Source of the DNA: Paguma larvata
Taxonomy: Eukaryota; Chordata; Mammalia; Carnivora; Viverridae
Direction of reading: 5' to 3'
Length of the DNA stretch: 64,000 nucleotides
Assembly: GCA_030068075.1 (NCBI GenBank)
Contig: CM057826.1
Span: 62,097,312-62,161,311 of the forward strand
This document shows positions 53,531 to 64,000 of the stretch, piece by piece. Each line of letters opens with the position of its first letter. The stretch's first letter is position 1. The position numbers and the translations under genes are program-made. The notes beneath the pieces were generated by a model. That model ran no database searches. It was not told the origin of the DNA and worked only from the letters and a program-made list of their open reading frames with translations.

Positions 53531-54341
53531 AAAAATTCAAATTTAGCTTACAGTGTTAGTATCCCTTTTCTTGAAACTATGTTATTATTTTATTGTTAAT
53601 GAATCCACTTCTATGAATATCATGAAGTCCTGAAGGTAACTGCGGAAGACTTGTCTTATACACAACTTATTCAGCTCTGTGCTTTCTGGTTATGAGCACT
53701 GTCTTCCCTGTCTATCTCAGCTGAAATCCCAGACTCAGGAGGCCTCAGTTTGCCTCCATATTCCCAGAAGATGTTAAAGCCAACTGTGTGGGAGACTTTT
53801 TCAAAGGAGAAGACGACTCTATATTCCCAGAAGACAAACCCTCTGCTTTGCTTTATAAGGTAGATAACAACCCCAAACCACAGAGAGGTTGAGACCAGTG
53901 TTAGTATCCTTAAACACATTTTCCACAAGCTTAATATTAATATATTTCATGAGCTCTTACCTAGCCTTTTCACATACAAAATGAAGACATTCTAATTCTC
54001 TCATTTCTTCTTTATTTATTAATAGGGATTCCTTTATAAAGATATATTTTCCTTATCTGTTTAGTTACACTGAGTTATATAGTATGTATAGTAAAGGCAG
54101 GAAAGGCAGGATAAGCATTTGATGCTTTCAGTTATTTACTGGTTTTTAAATAAGGAGTTGATTTCCTAGCATCCTCCAAAAGTAACCAGTGAGGTTTTTA
54201 AAAAATTGAGTATTAGTATGAACTCATGAATTTAAATATATTTAATATAGTGTAATTTATTGCCATTGTGCTTATTGAGGCTCAGATTGTGCCATCTTTG
54301 ATGATTGTGAGGTTCTTTAGTTTGATTCCTGATGACTTTTT

Positions 54342-54392
54342 TTAGAGAGAACTCAATCAGGGGAGAGGGACAGAGGGAGGAAGGTAGGGAAG

Positions 54393-54424
<32 letters not shown>

Positions 54425-54562
54425 ATATAACCCAGGCTGACTCCACGCATGAGCCCCACCACCCTGGGATCATGGCCTGGGCTCTATGCCACCACCCTGG
54501 GATCTTGACCTGGGTCAAAATCAAGAGTCAGACGCTCAACCGACTGAGCCACTCAGGTGCCC
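54342..54562 (-). mobile_element. Feliform SINE with an internal duplication
   Basis: A block reading CCACCACCCTGGGATCATGG at 54456 recurs as CCACCACCCTGGGATCTTGA about 33 bp on. TSD CCTGATGACTTTTT (54328-54341 and 54563-54576). Confidence 0.93.
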
Positions 54563-55096
54563 CCTGATGACTTTTTCCTAAATCCTAATATTTACACAAT
54601 TTATTTTTTCAGAAACACAGAAGAGATTTTCCTTTTGAATTTGTAAGAGCCTTGTATTTTTGTTCCTAAGTGATTTTGTATTATTGCCATCGTCCCAGTA
54701 ATCTTTAATAATTGGCCTTCTAACTATCTTTGATAGTTCGATGTTTAGCTTTCTGACATAAGATGTTTCAAACTCATCTTGAGTAGGTTTTAGAATTTCT
54801 GCCTAGGTCTAGAATTAGCCAACTCTCTAAGAAAGCTCATTTTTGGTGGGGAGGAAATAATATTTAGATGCTATAGGTCTTTGTTATGTCTGCTTGTTGC
54901 TATTGGGTTGGTCTAGAACTTTTTAGTTGACAGAACTAAGAATACATATATACACAGACATACAAGTATATTTGTATTTATTTATTTCATAATAAAACAA
55001 TTTGATATTTCCAGATCAGATTGAGGGCTACCGAGTTCAGCTTCAGTCCTACACCTTACCTCTCTGTCTTCTTTTTCATGCCAGATACTTGGTTCT

Positions 55097-55324
55097 GTTT
55101 TTATTTTTAATTTTTTTAATGTTTGTTTATTTTTGAGACTGAGAGAGACAGAGCATGAGTGGGGGAGGGGCAGAGAGAGAGGGAGACACAGAATCCGAAG
55201 CAGGCTCCAGGCTCTGAGCTGTCAGCACAGAGCCTGATGTGTGGCTTGAACTCACAGACCGCAAGATCATGACCTGAGCCGAAGTCGGACGCTCAACTGA
55301 CTGAGCCACCCAGGCGCCCCCATG
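55097..55324 (-). mobile_element. Feliform tRNA-Lys SINE
   Basis: Near-consensus reverse copy. TSD TACTTGGTTCT (55086-55096 and 55325-55335). Confidence 0.95.
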
Positions 55325-55580
55325 TACTTGGTTCTTACTGAGACAACATGATTATTCCTTTGCTTTATCACATAATCAACACAACTTTCTCAAAATAGCA
55401 ATACTCATACTAGTAACAATTTGATTATGTAAAACAATTTGAGCCCGTTTTTGCAGGATGTATTGTCAGTTTACTGTTTTAAAAATCATTTGGGATAGTG
55501 TCTCTATGTTAAGCCACCAACTCAGTACATTTATTTGATTTTTGCTTCTCACATTTAGGATTGCTGCTGCTTAATTTTTA

Positions 55581-55804
55581 AATTTTTTTTAATTTTTTTT
55601 TTTTAATGTTTATTCATTTTTGAGACAGAGAGACAGAGCATGAGCAGGGGAGGGGCAGAGAGAGAGGGAGACACAGAATGTGAAGCAGGCTCCAGGCTCT
55701 GAGCTGTCAGCACAGAGCCCAACGCGGGGCTCGAACTCACAGACCACGAGATCATGACCTGAGCCGAAGTCGGACGCCCAACCGACTGAGCCACCCAGGC
55801 GCCC
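55581..55804 (-). mobile_element. Feliform SINE, first of two at a reused target
   Basis: Near-consensus reverse copy ending GAGCCACCCAGGCGCCC. TSD CTGCTGCTTAATTTTTA (55564-55580 and 55805-55821). Confidence 0.96.
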
Positions 55805-55821
55805 CTGCTGCTTAATTTTTA

Positions 55822-56046
55822 ATTAAAAAATTTTTTTATTTATTTTTAGAGAGAGTTAGCGTGACCGGGGGCGGGGGGGAAAGAGGGACGGAGGGAGGGA
55901 GAATCCAGGCAGGCTCTGTACAGTGCAGAGTCCGATGTGGGGCTCGCACTCAAACTTTGAGATCATGACCAGAGCTAAAATCAAGTTGGATGCTTTCCAT
56001 TTTTTTTTTTCAGAGTCAGACAGTTAACCGAGCCACCCAGGTGCCC
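55822..56046 (-). mobile_element. Feliform SINE, second at the reused target, older
   Basis: More diverged, with an ATTTTTTTTTTTCAGAG interruption near 56000. Ends GAGCCACCCAGGTGCCC, followed by CTGCTGCTGCTT, another copy of the same target sequence. Confidence 0.88.
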
Positions 56047-56729
56047 CTGCTGCTGCTTTAAAAAAAAAATTGTGTCTTGTAAACAGTTAGGAATATATAC
56101 TATAAATATGTAATATAAATATAGATATATTTATGAATATGTTTTATAAAAAATCGAGCTTCTATTTCTTATACCTTGTTCCTTTCTGCTACAGATAAGC
56201 TTAAAATCTTTAAAAAAATTTATCTTTCAATTGTTTAATATACTATATATTATATATTGTGCTCCCCCTTTTAAAAAAATAAGCAGTGGTATACATTACA
56301 CACTTTTCTCCATCTTATTTTATATCTAATATCTCTCGTAATCTTTGCATAGCATTATAGGGAATTATTTCTCTTTCATATTTATAGCTGTGTGATAACT
56401 ACATTATATGGATAGCTCCTTGTTGATAGACATCTGGGTTATTTCTCATCTTTTGCTGTTACAAATAGTAGAGCAATAAGTAGCCTTATTCATGACTTTA
56501 TTTTTTGCTAGTGTGTCTTTGGGATAGATTCCTAGAAAGGTTTCTGGGTCAAAGGGTTCATGCTTATGTATATACATACGTAACTGTTAAATATTGTCAA
56601 ATTTTCCTCCCTGAAGGCTGTACCATGTTGTGCTCCTGCTAACAGTGTATGAGGGAAACTCAGTATAGTTTTAATTTAATTTTCTGTCAGTTTGTTGTCC
56701 TTTTTATTCTCTACTTTTATTACTTATTA

Positions 56730-56926
56730 TGTTTTTATTTTTGAGAGAGACAAAGCATGAGTGGGGGAGGGGCAGAGAGAGAGGGAGACACAGAATTCGA
56801 AGCAGGCTCCAGGCTCTGAGCAAGCAGTTCGCGCAGAGCCTGATGGGGGGCTCGAACCCATGAACCGTGGATTATGACCTGAGCCGAAGTCAGACACTTA
56901 ACCAACTGAGCCACCTAGGTGCCCCT
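56730..56926 (-). mobile_element. Feliform tRNA-Lys SINE
   Basis: TATGTTTTTATTTTTGAGAG to GAGCCACCTAGGTGCCCC. Confidence 0.93.
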
Positions 56927-57117
56927 GCCCCTTCTCTGTTTTTAAAAACTATGTTTTAGGAACGTTAATCTTTGTCCATGAAATAATTTATAAATATTAT
57001 TCCTAGGTCTTTTCATTTTGCATATGGTGTTTTATTTCCATACAGAAGGATTTTTGGGGGGAGGAGCTGTACTTTCAATATTTCCGTAAGCCTGAAACTG
57101 TTCTAAGAAATAATGTC

Positions 57118-57329
57118 TTTTTTTTTGTTGTTGTTATTTATTTTGAGAGAGAGAGAGCACGTGCACATGGAGTGGGGAAGAGACAGAGAGAGAAGGAAAG
57201 AATCCCAAGCAGGTCCCATGCTGTCAGTATGGAGCCTGCCGTGGGGTTTAGTCCCATGAACTGCGAGTTCATGACCTGAGCCAAAATCGAGAGTGGGATG
57301 CTCAACCAACTGAGCCACCCCGGCACCCC
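57118..57329 (-). mobile_element. Feliform tRNA-Lys SINE
   Basis: TTGTTATTTATTTTGAGAGA to GAGCCACCCCGGCACCCC. Confidence 0.92.
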
Positions 57330-57344
57330 TTAAACACGTATATT

Positions 57345-57525
57345 TTTACTTATTTGTTTTTTTAATTTAGAGAGAGGGGGGGCAGAGGGAAAGAGAGAGA
57401 ATCTTAAGCAGGCTCCATACTTAGTGTGGAGTCCAGTGCAGGGCTCAATCTCATGAACCGTGAGATCATGACCTAAACTGAAATCAGAAGTCAGACACTC
57501 AACCAACTGAGCCACTTAGGTGCCG
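57345..57525 (-). mobile_element. Feliform tRNA-Lys SINE
   Basis: TTGTTTTTTTAATTTAGAGA to GAGCCACTTAGGTGCCGC. Lies 15 bp from its neighbour. Confidence 0.9.
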
Positions 57526-58559
57526 CATAAATATCTATTTTTTTAAAAAAACTTTTCCTTATTGTTTGAGATGCTGCCTTTATCAGTACTAAATTTTTAT
57601 ATGTAGTTGGATGTGTTGTTTCTGGATTTTCTTTTTCCATTGGTCTTGCATGTGCCAATACTACTCATAATAAAGAGGTTTACAATATATTTAATTTGGA
57701 GGGCTGCTTGTCCCCCATTGTTCTTTTTCAGGGTTTTCTCAGATTTTCTTGCTTATTTGCTTTCCCAAAAGAACTTTATAATCAACTTTTCAAAACTCAA
57801 CTTTTGTTAAATTAATAAATGAATAGGAGGGTGTGATTGACATCTTTATGTTGCATCTTCCTATACAAGAATACTTCTTGGATGCTTTTTGACAAACTGC
57901 TTTTAGTAGTGCTTACTGGCTTTTTTTTTTTTTTTTTAAGTACATTTTTTATGTGAAAAGTACAGGTATTTGTGAACAGGTTGGTTCAAGCGTTCAGGTT
58001 TGGGGTTACTTCTTTAGAATGGGCTGGGCATCAGTGTTTGTGCCTTCCTCTCAGTGATTTAAGTGATTTGTGTTATTGGCAGGGTAGTATAAATTCATAT
58101 TATTCTGAATGGAGGATTACGTGTACTGCAGATATTCTTTTGGAAGCAAATCTTTGAGGCAGATAAAGATTAATTTTGTCAATTTTCTTTTGGCCATTTG
58201 AGGGTCATTTTGCATATTCAGGAGCTCTTGTTGCCATTTCTCCAATATTTTTGCTTAAAATGAGCAGCAAAAATATAGTAAAGTAGTAAAATTAAAAATT
58301 TGTTGTTAACTGCTTCCAGTTATGTATGGGTGTTTTTAAACCACAGTGTGTGCCAGAAGTGGTAAATAGCAGAAATCACTGTAACCACTGAGATGCCTGT
58401 TGGCTTCGGATTTTCCCAGCAAGGAAATTTCAAAAATTTTCTCACTGTCCTGGGATATATTTTGAAGAGAAAAACCTCTTCATGCTAAATATCTGGGGAA
58501 TTTTTTTAAGTATTTATTTTAGTGTTTGTAAGTTCCTATTGGAGTTAAAGAAATATGGT

Positions 58560-58770
58560 GATAAAAGGTGTACAGCATAGGGAATATAGTAATTAGAATT
58601 GTAATAATATTGTATAGTAGTGTGGTGATAGATGGTAGCTACACTTGTGGCGAGCATAGGATAATGTATAGACTTATTGGATCACTATGTTGTACACCTG
58701 AAACTAAGGTAACATTGGGTGTCAGCTGTGCTTCAGAAAAAATAAAAAAAGGAGTGAAGTGCTAAAAAAA
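58560..58770 (+). mobile_element. L1 3' end, forward orientation
   Basis: TGTACAGCATAGGGAATATA, GATGGTAGCTACACTTGTGG and TATGTTGTACACCTGAAACT, then AATAAAAAAA: the end of a truncated L1 on the plus strand. Confidence 0.88.
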
Positions 58771-58959
58771 AAAAGTCCAACAAAATAGCCACGCCTCTCA
58801 ATTAACCCTTTACTCCATCTCCCTTGCCTCTACCCTAGTTTAACTCTTTTTCCTTTGGACTATTTCAGTAAACTTATAATGGTGCCCTTAATTTCAAGTC
58901 TCTCTCCTCTTCAATTTCAGCTTTCCTAGTTTTTCTAGAGTCATCTTTCTGTTTTTTTG

Positions 58960-59177
58960 TTTTTTTGTTATTTATGTTTGTTTATTTTTGAGAGAGAGAG
59001 AGAGAAACAACTGGAATGGGGAAGGGGCAGAGAGAAAGGGAGACATAGTATCCAAAGCAGGCTCCAGGCTCTGCACTATTAGCTCAGAGCCAGATGGCTG
59101 GGATCGAACTCAAGCTGTGAGATCTTGACCTGAGCTGAAGTTGGACACCTGACTGACTGAGCCACCCAGGTGCTCCC
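58960..59177 (-). mobile_element. Feliform tRNA-Lys SINE
   Basis: TTATTTATGTTTGTTTATTT to GAGCCACCCAGGTGCTCC. Confidence 0.92.
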
Positions 59178-59309
59178 CAGAAAAACACATCATGTCACTC
59201 TCTTAAAATTTATTGGCTCTGCATTGATTAGAACTGCATGAAATCTTTGCGTCTCATAATCTGAACCATACTTCACTGTCCAATCCCATAATTCTGCCTC
59301 ACTCCCTCC

Positions 59310-59432
59310 TTTTTTAAAGATTTTTAGTTTTAAGTAATCTCTACACGCAAAGAGGGGCTTGAACCTACAACCCCAAGATCAAGAGTTGTATTCTCTAGTT
59401 GCATGTGTATGAACTGAGCCAGCCAGGTGCCC
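59310..59432 (-). mobile_element. Short SINE variant without CT tract
   Basis: TTTTAAGTAATCTCTACACG, CCTACAACCCCAAGATCAAG and ACTGAGCCAGCCAGGTGCCC. Confidence 0.9.
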
Positions 59433-59984
59433 CTTAACCTTTCCCTTTCTATTCTAGTGATAATTCTTTCTAGACTTTCTAGTTCCCCTAACGTAACATT
59501 CTTTTTCATGCCTCCAGTGCCTCTATACATAATCCTCCCTTGAACTCAGACACTTCCTTCTGCAACTCAGAACTTTGTGTCTTCCCTGAGTCCCCTGAAA
59601 GACTTTAGGATTTATTTACCACTGGTGTATGGTTGTTGTCATAATAATACAATTATGTATGTGTCTTTTTACTCCACAAAGTTATTGGGGATTAGGACTG
59701 TGATTTCTTTGATGTACTTGGGGCATGATGCTGAATTAGTATTTGTCGAATGAATTGAGTGATTCACCAGAAATCTCTCTTAACCAGAGGGTTTTTGTTG
59801 TAGCTATACACTATAAAAACAAGAAAGCTCTCAAATCAATAACCTAACTTTATAACTTAGGGAATTAGAGAAAGAACAAACTAAACCCAGAGCTAGCAGA
59901 ACAAAGGAAAGGATAAGGATTAGAGCTTGGACAAATGAAATAGAGAATAGAAAAACAATAGAGAAAATCAGTGAAATCAAAAGT

Positions 59985-60167
59985 TGTCCTTTTTAAAAAA
60001 ATTTTTAATGTTTATATATTTTTGAGAGGGAAATACAGAATCCAAAGCAGGCTCCAGGCTCTGAGCTGTCAGCACAGAGCCCGACATGGGTCTCAAAGTC
60101 ACGAACTGCGAGATCATGACTGGAGTAGAAGTCAGATGCTTAAACTGACTGAGCCACCCAGGCGCCC
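59985..60167 (-). mobile_element. Feliform SINE in L1 ORF2
   Basis: TTTTTAATGTTTATATATTT to GAGCCACCCAGGCGCCCC. L1 sequence AAATCAAAAGTTG ... ATAGTTGGTTCTTTTGAAAA continues across it. Confidence 0.93.
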
Positions 60168-60728
60168 CTCAATAGTTGGTTCTTTTGAAAAGATCAACAA
60201 TGTTTACAAACCTTTAGCTCAGTGGAATAAGAAAAAAAAAGGTCTAAGTTACTAAAATTAGAAATGAAAATGGAGGCATTATTATCAATTCTACAGAAAT
60301 AAAATTGATAAAAGAGTATTATGAACAGCTGTTTTCCAACAAATTGGGTAAACTAGATGAGATGGACATATTCCTAGAAACATGAGATCTCCTGGGGACT
60401 AAATCACAAAGAAATAGAGAATCTGCATAGATCTATATCTAGTAAGGAGATTGAGTGTATAATAAAAAAAACTCCTGACAAAGAAAAGCCTTGGACCTGA
60501 TGGTTTCATTGGTGAATTCTGTCAGCCATGTAAAGACCCAGTTCCCAATTTTTCTCAAACTTTTCCAAAAAAATTGAAAAAGAGGGAACATTTTACTGAT
60601 TCTGTGAGGCCAGAATTAACTTGATACCAAAGCCAGACAGACACAAGACTAAAGACCATTATTCCTTGTGAACATTAATGCAAAAATCTTCAACAAAATA
60701 CTAGCAAACTGAATTTAGCAGCGTATTT

Positions 60729-60897
60729 TTTTTTTTTTAATTTGTTTATTTTGGGAGGGAGAGAGAATCCCAAGCAGGCTGTCCTGTTAGTGCAGAGCCT
60801 GCTGCGGGACTCAGTCCTAGGAATTGTGAAATCATGACCTGAGCCAAAATCAAGAGTCAGATAGATGCTCAATTGACTGAGCCACCCAGGTGCCCCT
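60729..60897 (-). mobile_element. Feliform SINE in L1 ORF2
   Basis: Poly-T and TTTATTTTGGGAGGGAGAGA to GAGCCACCCAGGTGCCCC. TSD GAATTTAGCAGCGTATTT (60711-60728) / GAATTTAGCAGTGTATTT (60898-60915). Confidence 0.95.
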
Positions 60898-61164
60898 GAA
60901 TTTAGCAGTGTATTTAAAGGATTATGCACCACGACTGAGTGGGATTTATTCCTGGAATGTAACAGTTCAATATATGAACATCTGTCAGTGTCATATACCA
61001 CTTTAACAGAGTGAAAAAGAGAAATCCATAAATAATCTCATTTGATGTACAAATGTCTTTTTCTTGTCCACATGAAAATAAGTTTTATGACATTCACATT
61101 TTTAATGTTTCTTCATGTTTGCTTATAGTAGCTGAATTGAGTATTGTATACTTAATCTTTCCAA

Positions 61165-61275
61165 CCCAATGAATTAGTCACTTTTCATTTACATTTTTAC
61201 GAATAAGGAAACCGAACCTCAGAAAGATGCCCAAAGTTACCAAGTTAGTTAGTGGTAGAATTAGAGTGAAGGGTT
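61165..61275 (-). repeat. MIR relic
   Basis: ACGAATAAGGAAACCGAACC, CAAAGTTACCAAGTTAGTTA and GTGGTAGAATTAGAGTG. Confidence 0.75.
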
Positions 61276-61617
61276 ATTGAAGATGCTGGTATCCTCTAAC
61301 TTTCCAACAAAGGTCTACGTATTCTTAATTGCTTGGATTAAGACTATTGTGGATTTCTTTTTGGAAATGTTCATCCAAATGGTATTTAATGTAGATTCAA
61401 ATATTTGCACATAAAACATCCTATGTACTGTCATTGTGTCCAGTCAGTTACTTAATATTTAAATATTTCAAATATTTAAGAATCTACGTAGGCAGGTGGG
61501 ATTATCTCTTGATTTACATGGACCATTTAGTTTGACATCCAGCGATCGTCTCTAATCTGTGATTCCCAACCCAGTTCTACAGGAAAACACTCTTCATTGG
61601 ATATTAATAGTATTCTT

Positions 61618-61840
61618 TTTTTTTTTAATTTTTTTAACGTTTTTATTTATTTTTGAGAGACATAGAGACAGAGTGTGAGCAGGGGAAGGGCAGAGAGAGA
61701 GGGAGACACAGAATCCAAAGCAGGCTCCAGGCTCCGAGCCATCAGCACAGAGCCTGATGCAGGGCTGGAACTCACAGACCGTGAGATCATGACCTGAGTT
61801 GAAGTTGGCCGCTCAACCAACTGAGCCACCCAGGCGCCCC
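61618..61840 (-). mobile_element. Feliform tRNA-Lys SINE
   Basis: Near-consensus reverse copy. TSD TAGTATTCTT (61608-61617 and 61841-61850). Confidence 0.95.
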
Positions 61841-62138
61841 TAGTATTCTTCTAAAATAGATCTTTCCCTTTGTGAAGTTGTGAAATTAAATTATTTTTCT
61901 TGTCTTTTTACCTAAAAGCAAGACTAAAATTTTTTTTTTGAATTGGAAATTTTGGGAATTTCCAAAAGGGGGATTTTGGTATGCAACATTTCCAGGCTTA
62001 TTTGACATCAAACCCTTTGTTTGTAGAGAAAAACTATACCAATAAATTGTTGTCACTACGCATAAAGGAGAACAATTTTATATATATCAATGGGCTGATA
62101 GTTAGCTACCAATAAGTATAAATAAGAGAGAAGTGACC

Positions 62139-62250
62139 AGGGACACCTAGCTGGCTCAGTTGGTGTAGAGCATGTGACTCTTGATCTCAGGGTTGTGGTT
62201 TTGAGCCCCATGTTGGATGTAGAGATTACTTTAAAAAATAAAAACTTGAA
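62139..62250 (+). mobile_element. Short SINE variant without CT tract
   Basis: GGACACCTAGCTGGCTCAGT, GACTCTTGATCTCAGGGTTG, GGATGTAGAGATTACTTTAA and AAAATAAAAAC. Confidence 0.92.
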
Positions 62251-62335
62251 AGAAAGAAAGAAAAATAGGAAAGAAGGAAGGAAAGAAGAAAGAAAGAAAA
62301 AGCAAAGAGAGGGAGGAAGGAAGGGAGGAAGGAAT
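62248..62335 (+). repeat. (GAAA)n/(GGAA)n purine-rich repeat
   Basis: Grown from the A-rich tail of the preceding SINE: GAAAGAAAGAAAGAAAAATA, then GGAAGGAAAG and GGGAGGAAGG units. Confidence 0.92.
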
Positions 62336-62495
62336 ATGACGACCAGATAGGTTTGCCTACTAGGTGCTTTGTAACTTGAGAAAGCTTTTTCATATCACTA
62401 GGCTGTTTCCTTTTGTGCAAAATGAGGAGTTGAATTATTCTCTCCAATTTATCTTTAATCCTTAATGTGAAAATTAGGAACATTCCAGATATTCT

Positions 62496-63310
62496 TGGAG
62501 TGCCTGGGTGGTACAGTCATTTGAGTGTTCGACTCTTGATTTTTTGACTCCAGTCATGGTCCCGGGGTTGTGGGATTGAGCCCCACACTGAGCTCCGTGC
62601 TTAGCGTGGAGGCTGCTTAAGATATTCCCTCTCTCTTTCTCTCCCTCCCTCTCTCCCCCCTCTCCCCCCTCTCTCTCCCCCCTCTCCCCCCTCTCTCTCC
62701 CCCCTCTCCCCCCCCTCTCCCCCTCTCCCCACCCCTCTCCCCCCTCTCTCCCCCCCTCTCCCCCTCTCTTCTCTCCCCCCTCTCCCCCCTCTCTCTACCC
62801 GTCTCTCCCCTCCCTCCTCTCTCTCCCCCTCCTCCCTCTCTCTCTCCCCTCCCTCCCTCTCTCTCCCCTCCCTCTCTCTCTCCCCCTCCCTCCCTCTCTC
62901 TCTCCCCCTCCCTCCCTCTCTCTCCCCCTCCCTCCCTCTCTCTCCCCCTCCCTCCCTCTCTCTCCCCCTCCCTCCTCTCTCTCTCCCCCTCCCCTCTCTC
63001 TCTCTCCCCCTCCCTCTCTCTCTCTCCCCCCCTCCCTCTCTCTCTCTCCCCCCCTCCCTCTCTCTCTCTCCCCCCCTCCCTCTCTCTCTCCCCCTCCCTC
63101 TCTCTCTCTCCCCCTCCCTCTCTCCCCCCTCCCCTGTCTCTTCCCTGTCTCTCCCCCCTCCCTCTCTCCCCCCTCCCTCTCTCCCCCCTCCCTCTCTCCC
63201 CCTCCCCCCTCCCTCTCTCCCCCTCCCTCTCCCCTTCCCTCTCCCCCTTCCTCTCCCCCTCCCTCTCTCTCTCCCCCCCTAAAATAAAAAACAAAACAAA
63301 ATAGCTTTTA
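62496..63310 (+). mobile_element. Feliform SINE expanded to about 815 bp by its pyrimidine tract
   Basis: Head TGGAGTGCCTGGGTGGTACA and B-box area to GGCTGCTTAAGATATTCCCT are normal. The usual CT-rich region of about 40-60 bp is replaced by about 650 bp of CT/CCCT sequence, ending CCCCTAAAATAAAAAACAAA. The outer TSD ATTCCAGATATTCT (62482-62495) has its partner after the next SINE (63577-63590). Confidence 0.93.
62627..63280 (+). repeat. Polypyrimidine tract of about 650 bp
   Basis: Almost uninterrupted C and T, built from CTCTCTCTCCCCCTCCCTC-like higher-order units. Rare purines include an A at about 62729, ACCCG at 62798 and single G at about 63135 and 63148. A matching minus-strand open frame exists only because the repeat lacks stops. 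Confidence 0.98.
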
Positions 63311-63576
63311 GGGGTGCCTGGCTCTGTCTGTTGAGCATCTAACTCTTGATTTTTGGCTCAGGTCACAATCTTGCAGTTCATGGGATTGAGCCCCGTGTTG
63401 GGCTCCACTCTGACAGTGTGGGGCCTGCTTGGGTTCCCTGACTCTCTCTCTCTCTCCCCCCTCCCCTCCTTTCCCTGCCCCCCTCTTCCCCCCGCCCCCT
63501 CTTCCCCCTTCCTCTCTCCTTCTCTCCCTCTCCCACCCCATGCTCTTTCTCTCAATAAATAAGTAAATTTAAAAAA
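63311..63576 (+). mobile_element. Feliform SINE, second of a nested pair, with enlarged CT tract
   Basis: GGGGTGCCTGGCTCTGTCTG head, about 110 bp of CT/CCCT, and CTCAATAAATAAGTAAATTT tail. It sits at the A-rich end of the expanded SINE and is followed by the outer TSD. Confidence 0.92.
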
Positions 63577-63640
63577 ATTCCAGACATTCTCAAAACTTTT
63601 GTTGAAATTTTCTGAATTGAGGATTTATTGAAAACTTGTT

Positions 63641-63865
63641 GTGTCTGTTTTGTTTTTTTTTTTTGTTTTGTTTTTTTAAGTTTATTTTGAGAAAGACAGA
63701 GCACTAGCAGGGTAGGCGCAGAGAGAGATGAGGAGAGAATCCCAAGCAGACTCCATGCCGTCAGCCCAGAACCTAACGTGGAGCTTGATCTCATGAGTGC
63801 GAGATCATGACCTGACCCAAAATCAAGAGTTGGACATTTACCCGACGTAGCCACCCAGGTGCCCC
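63641..63865 (-). mobile_element. Feliform tRNA-Lys SINE
   Basis: Poly-T and TTTTTTTAAGTTTATTTTGA to GTAGCCACCCAGGTGCCCC. TSD TGAAAACTTGTT (63629-63640) / TGAAAATTTGTT (63866-63877). Confidence 0.92.
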
Positions 63866-63902
63866 TGAAAATTTGTTTTATAATATGAATTAAATGAAAA
63901 TG

Positions 63903-64000
63903 AGAGGCATTGTGGCATAGGAAGCAGCCTGGACTTCCGACGTGGTTATTCTAGGCTTCAGTCTCAGCTCCACCATTTATTGCTTTTCCTAGACAAGGAT
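63903..64000 (+). repeat. MIR relic running off the right edge
   Basis: GAGGCATTGTGGCATAGGAA, CCTGGACTTCCGACGTGGTT and CTCAGCTCCACCATTTATTG. Confidence 0.75.

Larger units (their letters stand above)
56060..57920 (-). mobile_element. Old L1 3' sequence with three SINE insertions
   Basis: GATAGACATCTGGGTTATTT, GATTCCTAGAAAGGTTTCTG and GGGTCAAAGGGTTCATGC, and on the right TTCCATTGGTCTTGCATGTG and CAGGGTTTTCTCAGATTTTC, follow reverse-oriented old L1. Confidence 0.7.
59815..61050 (+). mobile_element. L1 ORF2 fragment (reverse-transcriptase region), forward orientation
   Basis: Sense L1 ORF2 blocks: GGATAAGGATTAGAGCTTGG, GGACATATTCCTAGAAACAT, AAAGCCTTGGACCTGATGGT, CAGAATTAACTTGATACCAA, TGCAAAAATCTTCAACAAAA and CGACTGAGTGGGATTTATTC. 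Multiple stops and indels and two SINE insertions make it non-functional. Confidence 0.9.
41372..64000 (+). other. FAF2: FAF2 intron 1 (partial, more than 22 kb)
   Basis: From the GTAGCA donor to the right edge. Repeat-dense; elements are listed individually. No FAF2 exon is recognisable. One unassigned exon-like segment lies at 45173-45281. Repeat-poor parts: 41560-42400, 43540-44400, 53560-54320 and 58150-58500. Confidence 0.85.

Noticed and set aside
62617..63294. A 225-codon minus-strand open frame rich in Arg, Glu and Gly
   Set aside because: It is the translation of the expanded CT/CCCT SINE tract, which simply contains no stop triplets; no promoter, splice or protein family support.

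Overview
The window is nuclear DNA from a cat-family (felid) mammal. This rests on more than sixty copies of the feliform tRNA-Lys-derived SINE (head GGGGCGCCTGGGTGGCTCAG, a CT-rich middle, tail AAATAAATAAAC), many flanked by target-site duplications (TSDs), together with carnivore LINE-1 fragments, MIR and L2 relics and two CpG-island promoters. Coding density is very low and all coding sequence is in short spliced exons. No prokaryotic features are present.

Layout. (1) 1-16.9 kb: the 5' five coding exons of CLTB (clathrin light chain B) on the minus strand, read from right to left: exon 1 (16547-16733), exon 2 (11235-11281), exon 3 (2744-2861), exon 4 (2385-2496) and the 54-nt neuron-specific exon (584-637). 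All junctions are GT-AG and keep frame. The last 56 or so codons lie beyond the left edge. Its CpG-island promoter is at about 16.4-17.2 kb. (2) 17.2-40.9 kb: intergenic DNA made mostly of old minus-strand L1 sequence broken up by SINEs. It also holds a solo endogenous-retrovirus LTR (19424-19840) with a 4-bp TSD, a CpG-rich block (about 24.78-25.03 kb) lying between two L1 pieces, an inverted pair of poly-A-tailed L1 3' ends (32.4-33.35 kb) and an MER5A-like DNA transposon. (3) 40.9-41.6 kb: the CpG-island promoter and first coding exon (41309-41371, plus strand) of FAF2 (UBXD8/ETEA). (4) 41.4-64 kb: the start of FAF2 intron 1, again repeat-rich, with a Tigger-type DNA transposon (48705-49016), L1 in both orientations, an unassigned exon-like segment (45173-45281) and a SINE whose pyrimidine tract has grown to about 650 bp (62.63-63.28 kb).

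CLTB and FAF2 are divergently transcribed, with start codons 24.6 kb apart. This matches the CLTB-FAF2 neighbourhood I know from human 5q35. The two genes have unrelated jobs (clathrin coat regulation; ER and lipid-droplet ubiquitin-dependent degradation) and nothing here suggests a functional unit beyond conserved synteny. I found no undescribed biological system. The most interesting items are the unassigned exon-like segment, the CpG-rich block, the expanded SINE tract, and several nested SINE insertions whose shared TSDs give their order of arrival.
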